From Desulfobacterales bacterium (GTDB lineage: Bacteria > Desulfobacterota > Desulfobacteria > Desulfobacterales > RPRI01): a stretch of 5,079 nucleotides of DNA. The stretch's first letter is position 1, and each line of letters begins with the position of its first letter. The notes beneath the pieces are model-generated. The model searched no databases. It saw only the letters and a list, made by a program, of their open reading frames with translations, and was not told the DNA's origin. The stretch is taken from the NCBI GenBank assembly GCA_030689795.1, contig JAUYEO010000345.1:1-5079 (forward strand), written 5' to 3'. A program made the translations under genes and the position numbers. Positions 1-5,079 of this stretch are shown here, in pieces.

Positions 1-663
1 TATCAGGTTCCGGCAATTATTCTTGCCGACCAGTTTTTAAATGACTCGCTGTTTATTGTTGAAAAGCCATTTTTCGTCCCGGATAAGATAGAAAGATTCA
101 TTGCATTCGACGCCGACATTAAAAATCCTTCGGAATATAAAAGGTATGCTTTAACTCCTTCCGGAATCTCCCCGAGAGCGCTTCCGTGCGCAGGCAAGGC
201 GATTGTTATGGTCTCGGGCAATGAGCACCAGGAAGACGGACATACGAGCGAATCGATAGAGACCAGAATTAACATGGTGAATAAAAGGAATGCCAAACTC
301 TCCGGAAAGCTTTCCGAAATGAATCCTCCCGATACGTATTTCCCGGAATCCGAAATTCTACTTGCAGGATGGGGATCGACAAGAGGCGCTGTAAGAGAGG
401 CTGTTGATATGTTGAGGAAAGATGGAATTAATGCCGGATGTGTCAATTTCAATGATTTATGGCCTTTCCCGGCTGACCAGGTAAAAAAGGTGCTTCAGGC
501 ATGCAAAAAATTTTATGCAGTGGAGCAGAACAGCACCGCCCAGCTTGGCAGGCTGATAAAGGAGCAAACAGCCCTGTCGTATTCAGGCGCAGTTTTAAAA
601 TATGACGGAAGGCCCTTTTATCCGTTTGAGATAGCAGATGGAATAAAAAAACAGGTGAGGTAA
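1..663 (+). CDS. korA: 2-oxoacid:ferredoxin oxidoreductase, alpha subunit (C-terminal part)
   Basis: Frame 1 is open from the first base to a TAA at 661-663, giving the last 220 residues; the start lies upstream of the window. The visible part begins at the end of the TPP-binding pyrimidine domain (YQVPAIILADQ). It continues with the family signature SPRALP, then GNEHQEDGHTSE and MVNKRNAKL. The domain II core follows (AGWGSTRGAVREAV, then WPFP and YAVEQNSTAQLGRL) and the conserved end is KYDGRPFYPFEI. These match alpha subunits of the KorA/OorA/VorB type. Such enzymes interconvert a 2-oxoacid plus CoA with an acyl-CoA, CO2 and reduced ferredoxin in the cytoplasm. The beta subunit follows 2 nt downstream. 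Many relatives are gamma-alpha fusions, which cannot be judged here because the N-terminus is missing. The exact substrate (2-oxoglutarate, branched-chain or other) cannot be read from this fragment, so the symbol is by family resemblance. Confidence 0.9.
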   Translation, partial: YQVPAIILADQFLNDSLFIVEKPFFVPDKIERFIAFDADIKNPSEYKRYALTPSGISPRALPCAGKAIVMVSGNEHQEDGHTSESIETRINMVNKRNAKLSGKLSEMNPPDTYFPESEILLAGWGSTRGAVREAVDMLRKDGINAGCVNFNDLWPFPADQVKKVLQACKKFYAVEQNSTAQLGRLIKEQTALSYSGAVLKYDGRPFYPFEIADGIKKQVR

Positions 664-665
664 AT

Positions 666-1520
666 ATGGCGGCAATAAAAGACTATGATTCGGATGTTGA
701 AATAAAGTGGTGTCCTGGGTGCGGCAATTTCGGGATTCTTGATGCCATGAAAGACGCTTTGTTTAATCTTGATATTTCTCCCGAAAAAATCCTTATCATC
801 TCGGGAATAGGGCAGGCTGCCAAAACTCCTCATTACCTTAAATGCAACCTGTTTCATGCCCTGCACGGCCGTGCATTGCCTCTTGCGACAGGCGCCAAGA
901 TTGCGAATCACGGACTTACGATACTGGTTAATTCCGGCGACGGCGACTGCTACGGCGAAGGCGGAAATCATTTCATCCACGCCGTCAGGCGCAACATTGA
1001 TATTACTCTTCTTGTGCATAACAACAAGGTTTACGGCCTTACAAAAGGCCAGGCATCGCCTACTTCCGATGAAGGTATGGTTACAAAAATGCAAAGCGAA
1101 GGGGTTATAAGCGAAACTTTCAATCCGCTTTCCGTTGCGTTGTCTCTTGGCGCCGGGTTTGTTGCCAGAGGTTTTTCAGGGAAAACCGGACATTTGAGCA
1201 GGATCATTCAGGAAGGAATAAAGCACAAAGGACTCAGTCTCATCGATATCCTTCAACCATGCGTCTCTTTCAACCATCTCAATACATTCGACTGGTACAG
1301 AAAACGGGTTTGGGATCTTTTTGAAGAAGGATATGTCCCTGATGATTTCAATAAAGCCATGGAGCTTGCAGGGATGTGGGGAGATAAAATTCCCATAGGA
1401 ATTATTTATCAGAAAGAAAAACCGTCTTATACGGATAAGATTCATAAACTGAAAGAAGGCGCTCTCGTATCCGGAAAATATTTGCCGGAAAAAGTTCAAA
1501 GGGTAATTGAAAGTCTGTAA
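666..1520 (+). CDS. korB: 2-oxoacid:ferredoxin oxidoreductase, beta subunit (TPP-binding)
   Basis: Complete 284-residue protein, the usual length for a KorB-type beta subunit. The ATG at 666 follows the alpha-subunit stop by 2 nt, and a Shine-Dalgarno-like aggtgagg (653-660) lies inside the end of that gene, so translational coupling is likely. Visible motifs in order are CPGCG (residues 16-20, Fe-S ligands), SGIGQAAKTP (46-55), LHGRALPLATG (66-76), the TPP/Mg motif GDGDCYGEGGNH (91-102), RRNIDI (108-113), NNKVYGLTKGQASPTS (119-134) and LQPCVSFN (196-203). The beta subunit carries TPP and a [4Fe-4S] cluster and forms the catalytic site with the alpha subunit. Position 50, a Cys in archaeal 2-oxoacid oxidoreductases whose ligand spacing I recall, is Gln here; Cys60 and Cys199 are candidate remaining ligands. 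Lys53 keeps the position of a lysine that I recall as substrate-related. No ferredoxin-like or gamma subunit gene follows, so any such partner must lie upstream or elsewhere. Confidence 0.93.
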   Translation: MAAIKDYDSDVEIKWCPGCGNFGILDAMKDALFNLDISPEKILIISGIGQAAKTPHYLKCNLFHALHGRALPLATGAKIANHGLTILVNSGDGDCYGEGGNHFIHAVRRNIDITLLVHNNKVYGLTKGQASPTSDEGMVTKMQSEGVISETFNPLSVALSLGAGFVARGFSGKTGHLSRIIQEGIKHKGLSLIDILQPCVSFNHLNTFDWYRKRVWDLFEEGYVPDDFNKAMELAGMWGDKIPIGIIYQKEKPSYTDKIHKLKEGALVSGKYLPEKVQRVIESL

Positions 1521-1522
1521 AG

Positions 1523-1554
1523 CTGGATCACCTCCAAAAGAGTTGGTGATCCAG
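1523..1554 (+). repeat. Perfect 10-bp inverted repeat after korB (hairpin element, copy A)
   Basis: The arms ctggatcacc (1523-1532) and ggtgatccag (1545-1554) are perfectly complementary around a 12-nt loop, starting 3 nt after the korB stop. No T-run follows (gattcaagggg), so it is not a classical intrinsic terminator, although it could protect or process the 3' end of the korAB mRNA. A related arrangement occurs at 3145-3188 before the kinase gene, with the same arm spacing and the same aggattcaaggg tail. That makes a dispersed repeat more likely than a unique site. Confidence 0.6.
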
Positions 1555-1569
1555 GATTCAAGGGGTCAA

Positions 1570-1584
1570 TCCGCCTGAGGCGGA
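1570..1584. repeat. Short GC-rich palindrome in the korB-rhlE intergenic region
   Basis: tccgcctgaggcgga is a perfect palindrome around a central G. As RNA it would form a 6-bp stem with a TGA loop. It is flanked by ggtca (1564-1568) and tgacc (1596-1600), which could extend it into a larger, interrupted stem. No T-run follows. It looks like a REP-type or other intergenic repeat unit rather than a terminator; a protein-binding site is possible. Confidence 0.4.
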
Positions 1585-1636
1585 AAAGATTCCAGTGACC
1601 GGAAAAGCGAGTGTATTCTCATAAAAAAATGATATC

Positions 1637-1665
1637 TTGACACGGAGCGGAAGAGCTGTTAGTTT
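1637..1665 (+). promoter_or_regulatory. Candidate sigma70-type promoter upstream of the helicase gene
   Basis: A perfect consensus -35 TTGACA lies at 1637-1642. Seventeen bases later TAGTTT (1660-1665) is a weak -10 match. A second TATAAC (1693-1698) resembles a -10 but has no good -35 at the proper distance. If this promoter is active, the transcript would start near 1672 and cross the terminator at 1710-1740 before reaching the helicase ATG at 1771. The call rests on consensus matching only. Confidence 0.4.
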
Positions 1666-1709
1666 GCGCGCCAATAAACGCTGTTCTTGGATTATAACGA
1701 TTAAATTGT

Positions 1710-1740
1710 AAGCCCCGGAATACATCTGGGGCTTTTTTTA
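1710..1740 (+). terminator. Strong intrinsic terminator between korB and rhlE
   Basis: The stem aagccccgg (1710-1718) pairs with ctggggctt (1726-1734): nine pairs including one G-U, with a 7-nt loop aatacat. A run of seven T (1733-1739) follows, then A and four more T. This is a textbook Rho-independent terminator on the + strand. It may end the korAB transcript about 190 nt after the stop codon. It also lies only about 30 nt before the helicase start, where it could act on a leader transcript. Confidence 0.88.
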
Positions 1741-1758
1741 TTTTCGGGAACACACAAA

Positions 1759-1765
1759 GAAAGGA
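1759..1765 (+). promoter_or_regulatory. Ribosome binding site of the helicase gene
   Basis: gaaagga lies 5 nt before the ATG at 1771. It is the only SD-like sequence in the short stretch between the terminator and the start codon, and it supports that start. Confidence 0.6.
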
Positions 1766-1770
1766 TTACA

Positions 1771-2994
1771 ATGAGTTTCAATAAATTTAATTTTCATCCG
1801 CATGTTGCGGCAGGCGCCAGGGCAGCAGGTTATGTTGCGCCGACGCCGATACAGGAGCAGGCGATTCCGCCTGTAATGTCGGGGCGTGATGTCATGGGTC
1901 TGGCCCAGACCGGTACAGGCAAAACAGCCGTATATGCGTTACCGATTCTGCACAGGCTTATGTCCGGCGGGCGCGGAAAAGTCCGGGCACTTATAATTGC
2001 CCCAACCCGTGAACTTGCGGAACAGATAAACGAGGCCATCAATACCCTGGGACGGAAGACAGGCATCCGTAGCATCAGCATATATGGCGGTGTCGGGATT
2101 AACCCGCAAATGCAAAAGCTAAAAAAGGGCGTCGAAATTGTGGTTGCCTGCCCTGGAAGACTTCTTGACCACATCGACCGAAGGACAATTAATCTGTCCG
2201 GGCTTGAGGTTCTGGTTGTCGACGAAGCGGATCAGATGTTCGATATGGGATTTATGCCGTCAATCCGGCAGATACTAAAACATATTCCGCGCAAACGGCA
2301 GACCCTTCTTTTTTCGGCTACGATGCCGGATGAGATAAAGAAACTGGCCCGCGAACTGCTGCATGATCCGGTCACGGTTCAAGTGGGCAAAACCGCTCCG
2401 CCGGTTTTAGTAACCCACGCTCTCTATCCGGTGGAACAGCATCTCAAAACGGCTATGCTGCTCGAACTGCTGCACCGAACAGATACGGAGTCGGTGCTCG
2501 TATTCGCCCGAACAAAACATCGCGCAAAGCGGCTGGGAGAACAACTGTCGAAAGCCGGTTTCAAAACCGCTTCATTGCAGGGGAATCTCTCCCAGAACAA
2601 GCGACAGGCTGCCATGGAAGGCTTCCGCGACGGTACCTACCAGATTCTGGTGGCAACCGATATTGCCGCACGCGGAATCGACGTGAACCGGATATCCCAT
2701 GTCATAAACTATGACATTTCCGACACACCGGAAGCGTATATTCACCGCATAGGCAGGACCGGCCGGGCCGAGAAAAGCGGTGATGCGTTCACTCTTGTTA
2801 CAAGAGATGATACGGCGACTGTACGGGCAATCGAAAGGATTCTCGGGAGTCCGCTTAAGCGCAATACAATAGACGGCTTCAACTACAGCCTTCCAGCTCC
2901 CCGGAAAGACGCTGAGTTTACGCGCGCGCCGGCGAATGCGATGCGAAACCGAAGGGCCGGCCGTGCCCGTTCCTCCCGACTCTCCAATTCTTAA
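1771..2994 (+). CDS. rhlE: RhlE-like DEAD-box ATP-dependent RNA helicase
   Basis: Complete 407-residue protein with every motif of an active DEAD-box helicase. These are the Q motif PTPIQEQAIP (24-33), motif I AQTGTGKT (45-52), Ia PTRELA (78-83), the GG motif (106-107), Ib CPGR (127-130), II DEAD (151-154), III SAT (182-184), IV VLVFARTK (242-249), V ATDIAARGID (295-304) and VI HRIGRTGR (325-332). Two RecA-like domains are followed by a short basic tail (about 388-403, RNRRAGRARSSR) likely to help RNA binding. The sequence around motifs Q and I is most like the RhlE group, which remodels RNA in ribosome assembly, RNA decay and cold adaptation; the specific role here is not shown. Motif Ib has Cys where Thr is usual (TPGR). 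The start at 1771 gives a normal RhlE N-terminus (MSFNKFNF). The gene stands alone between two terminators. Leader control by the upstream terminator is possible. Confidence 0.93.
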   Translation: MSFNKFNFHPHVAAGARAAGYVAPTPIQEQAIPPVMSGRDVMGLAQTGTGKTAVYALPILHRLMSGGRGKVRALIIAPTRELAEQINEAINTLGRKTGIRSISIYGGVGINPQMQKLKKGVEIVVACPGRLLDHIDRRTINLSGLEVLVVDEADQMFDMGFMPSIRQILKHIPRKRQTLLFSATMPDEIKKLARELLHDPVTVQVGKTAPPVLVTHALYPVEQHLKTAMLLELLHRTDTESVLVFARTKHRAKRLGEQLSKAGFKTASLQGNLSQNKRQAAMEGFRDGTYQILVATDIAARGIDVNRISHVINYDISDTPEAYIHRIGRTGRAEKSGDAFTLVTRDDTATVRAIERILGSPLKRNTIDGFNYSLPAPRKDAEFTRAPANAMRNRRAGRARSSRLSNS

Positions 2995-3006
2995 ATTCTG
3001 AATAAA

Positions 3007-3047
3007 TGAATTGCCCCGCAGGCATCTGTGTGGCAATTCACTTTCTT
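3007..3047 (+). terminator. Intrinsic terminator after the helicase gene
   Basis: tgaattgcc (3007-3015) pairs perfectly with ggcaattca (3032-3040). Beyond one mismatch the stem continues with cgcag/ctgtg (3017-3021 with 3026-3030, one G-U pair) closed by a GCAT loop. A pyrimidine-rich, imperfect T-tract ctttctt (3041-3047) follows. The hairpin starts 12 nt after the helicase stop. The weak T-tract lowers certainty, but position and stem length support a terminator. Confidence 0.65.
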
Positions 3048-3074
3048 GACAAATTAGCATGTTATGCTATTCAT
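3046..3074 (+). promoter_or_regulatory. Candidate promoter with embedded dyad, upstream of the histidine kinase
   Basis: A perfect -35 TTGACA lies at 3046-3051, overlapping the T-tract of the preceding terminator. The best-spaced -10 sequences (tattca at 3068 or attcat at 3069) are weak matches. tatgct (3063) and tataaa (3101) look better but are badly spaced or lack a good -35. The dyad tagcat-gtt-atgcta (3055-3069) sits in the spacer and could be an operator. Any transcript would have a leader of about 110-120 nt before the kinase ATG. Confidence 0.4.
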
Positions 3075-3144
3075 GCCTTATAAGCCACTTTTCATGACCA
3101 TATAAAAAGTCGTATGGATGTCTTCTCTAAAATAAAGAGGGGAT

Positions 3145-3188
3145 GGATCATTTCTAAATTTGCCGGTGATCCTATGAGGATTCAAGGG
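3145..3188 (+). repeat. Degenerate hairpin element, copy B, in the kinase leader
   Basis: ggatca (3145-3150) pairs with tgatcc (3167-3172), and two inner T-G wobbles give an 8-bp stem around a 12-nt loop. The tail aggattcaaggg (3177-3188) follows. Compared with 1525-1564, the arms have the same 14-nt separation and the tail is identical, with four extra bases (tatg) between arm and tail. The element ends 10 nt before the kinase ATG, so it may influence ribosome access. Confidence 0.5.
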
Positions 3189-3198
3189 TAGGGGTTCT

Positions 3199-5079
3199 AT
3201 GACCAAAGAAAATAATGAAGCCGAAGAAGTATCGCGGGAAGCGGAAAGACGGTATCGCACACTTTTTGAAGGAGCTAATGACGCGATCTTTATTATGAAA
3301 GAGGGCAGGTTTGTTGAGTGTAACCAGAAGACCATGGATGTGTTCGGATGTGAGAGAAGCGATGACATTGTCGGCCATACACCCTGGGAATTCAGCCCGC
3401 AGCAGCAACCTGACGGCAGAAACTCGAAAGAAAAGGCACTGGAAGTCATCAATGCCGCATTTAATGGAAAGCCTCAACGATTTTACTGGAAACATTTACG
3501 TAAGGATAAAACGCCCTTTGATGCCGAGGTTTCGCTAAGCTGTTTTGAACTGGGAGACCGGCAATTTATACAGGCCATTGTGAGAGATATTACAGAACAA
3601 AAGCAGGCTGAAGAGGACCTGCGCATGAGCGAGGGCAGATACCTGCTCCTTGCGGAAAAGATGAACGATATCATTTGGACGGCGGATCTTTCTTTGCGTA
3701 CAACGTATGTGAGCCCATCGGTGGAAAAAGTACTCGGTTTCACGACGGAAGAGAGGATGTTCCAGAACCCGGCAGACCAGATGACTCCGGAATCATTTGT
3801 GCGTGCGACCGAAATCCTCGCAAAGGAGCTCGAACGCGATCTTGAGCCCGGCATCGATCCCGACAGAACCATAAAAATGGATATTGAATATTATCATAAA
3901 AACGGATCCACAATATGGTGTGAAAATATCGTCGGGGCGCTCAGGGATGATAAAGGAAGAATAACAGGGATTCACGGTGTATCCCGTGACATCACGGAAC
4001 GCAAACGTGCGGAAGAAGCGCTGCAGCACGAAAAACAGCGGTTTCATAATCTCATTCATAGTGCGCCCTTCGGCATGCTGATGATAGATAAACACGGAAT
4101 ATTCAATTACGCAAACCCCAAGTTTACTGAAATCTTCGGCTATGACCTGAAAGATGTTCCTGACGGGAAAAAATGGTTTGAGCTGGCATATCCCGATCCG
4201 GAATACAGAAAGCAGGTCGTATCGACCTGGATTGAGGAGTTGAAGGCATACGGACTAGGCGAAAAAAGACCCCGGATTTTTGAGGTCACCTGCAAAGACG
4301 GTTCCCGGAAGATCATTCATTTCATCCCGGTAAGTCTGAAGACAGGTGAAAATCTGGTTGCCTGTGAGGATATCACTGAAAGAATAACCCTGGAGGAGCA
4401 GCTCCGCCAGGCCCAGAAGATGGAGTCGGTGGGACGTCTCGCCGGAGGTGTGGCGCACGATTTCAACAACATGCTTCAGGCGATCATGGGATATGCGGAA
4501 CTGGCGCTGCTTAAAATCAGGACGGGCTCCCCGGCCGACGCAAACCTGATCCAGATTAAGCAGGCAGCCCAGAGATCCGCTGATCTGGTCAGGCAACTGC
4601 TTGCTTTTGCACGCAAGCAGACCATGCGCCCCAAGGTTCTCGATTTGAACGATACGATGCCAAGCATGTTAAAAATTCTGCAGCAACTTATCGGCGAGAA
4701 TATAAAACTTGTCTGGAAACCGGGCCGGGAAATCCGGCCGGTTAAGATAGACCCTGCACAGATCGACCAGATACTTGCCAATCTTCTGGTCAATGCCCGT
4801 GATTCGATAAGCGGGGCGGGAATGGTGACTATTGAAACGGAAAACGTACTGCTCGATGAGGCTTATTGCCGGGTTAACCCGGATTTTGTACCCGGAAAAT
4901 ACTCTTTGATAGCTGTCAGCGATACAGGTTCAGGGATGGACAAAGAGACCGTTGCACACATCTTCGAGCCGTTTTTTACTACCAAAGAAGTGGGAAGCGG
5001 GACCGGTCTGGGTCTTTCTACGGTTTATGGCATCGTGAAGCAAAACGGCGGGTTTATCAATGTTTACAGTGAGCCGGGC
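3199..5079 (+). CDS. Soluble multi-PAS sensor histidine kinase (3' end outside window)
   Basis: The frame is open from ATG 3199 to the last base: 627 codons with no stop. An in-frame TGA at 3175-3177 excludes a longer N-terminus, and agggg (3190-3194) is the likely SD. Three PAS domains lie at about 17-135, 145-267 and 280-395, each ending in the PAC-like signature RDITEQK, RDITERK or EDITERI and joined by short charged helices. A HisKA domain follows (about 400-475) with the phospho-acceptor His420 in GGVAHDFNN. The ATPase domain begins near 515: N box QILANLLVNARDSI (524-537, Asn533), G1 SDTGSGM (574-580), F box FEPFFTTK (589-596), and G2 GSGTGLGLSTVYG (599-611). No signal peptide or membrane segment is visible, so it should sense a cytoplasmic signal. 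The ligand or cofactor of the PAS domains is unknown. Kinases of this HDFNN type often carry a C-terminal receiver domain, which would lie beyond the window. No partner regulator is visible. Confidence 0.92.
   Translation, partial: MTKENNEAEEVSREAERRYRTLFEGANDAIFIMKEGRFVECNQKTMDVFGCERSDDIVGHTPWEFSPQQQPDGRNSKEKALEVINAAFNGKPQRFYWKHLRKDKTPFDAEVSLSCFELGDRQFIQAIVRDITEQKQAEEDLRMSEGRYLLLAEKMNDIIWTADLSLRTTYVSPSVEKVLGFTTEERMFQNPADQMTPESFVRATEILAKELERDLEPGIDPDRTIKMDIEYYHKNGSTIWCENIVGALRDDKGRITGIHGVSRDITERKRAEEALQHEKQRFHNLIHSAPFGMLMIDKHGIFNYANPKFTEIFGYDLKDVPDGKKWFELAYPDPEYRKQVVSTWIEELKAYGLGEKRPRIFEVTCKDGSRKIIHFIPVSLKTGENLVACEDITERITLEEQLRQAQKMESVGRLAGGVAHDFNNMLQAIMGYAELALLKIRTGSPADANLIQIKQAAQRSADLVRQLLAFARKQTMRPKVLDLNDTMPSMLKILQQLIGENIKLVWKPGREIRPVKIDPAQIDQILANLLVNARDSISGAGMVTIETENVLLDEAYCRVNPDFVPGKYSLIAVSDTGSGMDKETVAHIFEPFFTTKEVGSGTGLGLSTVYGIVKQNGGFINVYSEPG

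Noticed and set aside
618..1094. Minus-strand open frame of 158 codons antisense to korA and korB
   Set aside because: The + strand carries unmistakable oxidoreductase motifs; the antisense product has no family features.
1522..1535. End of a 16S rRNA gene
   Set aside because: Only 14 nt match, and the sequence upstream is the korB coding region, so no rRNA gene is present.
1523..1554. Intrinsic terminator directly after korB
   Set aside because: The hairpin is perfect, but no T-run follows; the real terminator is at 1710-1740.
1693..1698. TATAAC as the main -10 of the helicase promoter
   Set aside because: No acceptable -35 lies 16-18 nt upstream; the TTGC-like sequence at 1664 is too far away.
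2572..3060. Minus-strand open frame of 162 codons over the helicase 3' end and the terminator
   Set aside because: It lies antisense to a clear helicase frame, shows no recognisable domain, and runs through the intergenic hairpin. It is a shadow of the real gene.
3311..3538. 75-codon + strand frame inside the kinase gene
   Set aside because: It is out of frame within the first PAS domain and has no independent start signal or motif.
3483..4793. Several minus-strand open frames opposite the kinase gene
   Set aside because: They are antisense to a continuous PAS-HisKA-HATPase frame and resemble nothing known.

Overview
The window reads as an ordinary chromosomal segment of an anaerobic or facultatively anaerobic bacterium, most likely a deltaproteobacterium (Desulfobacterota or Geobacter-like). 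That assignment is an inference from the styles of the three proteins: a ferredoxin-linked 2-oxoacid oxidoreductase, an RhlE-type DEAD-box helicase, and a soluble multi-PAS histidine kinase with an HDFNN phosphorylation motif. It also rests on repeat-like intergenic DNA containing 'aggattcaaggg'. All genes lie on the + strand and base composition is close to balanced throughout.

Layout. (1) Positions 1-1520 hold the 3' part of the alpha-subunit gene and the complete beta-subunit gene of a 2-oxoacid:ferredoxin oxidoreductase. They are 2 nt apart, so they form an operon whose two products make one enzyme. (2) Positions 1521-1770 are intergenic. They hold a perfect 10-bp hairpin, a 15-nt palindrome, a candidate promoter and a strong intrinsic terminator that lies only about 30 nt before the next start codon. 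(3) Positions 1771-2994 hold a complete RhlE-like DEAD-box RNA helicase. (4) Positions 2995-3198 are intergenic. They hold a long hairpin terminator, an overlapping candidate -35 element with a dyad, and a second copy of the hairpin-plus-tail element seen after the oxidoreductase. (5) From 3199 to the window end runs a cytosolic histidine kinase with three PAS domains. It is cut by the window end inside its ATPase domain.

The three transcription units look functionally independent: central carbon and electron metabolism, RNA remodelling, and signal transduction. I see no mobile element, CRISPR array, tRNA, rRNA gene or defence system. No novel multi-gene system is evident. The most unusual signals are non-coding: a degenerate two-copy hairpin element whose stem is kept by C-G to U-G changes, its resemblance to the 16S rRNA 3' tail, a possible five-codon leader ORF before the kinase, and a terminator placed where it could attenuate the helicase gene.
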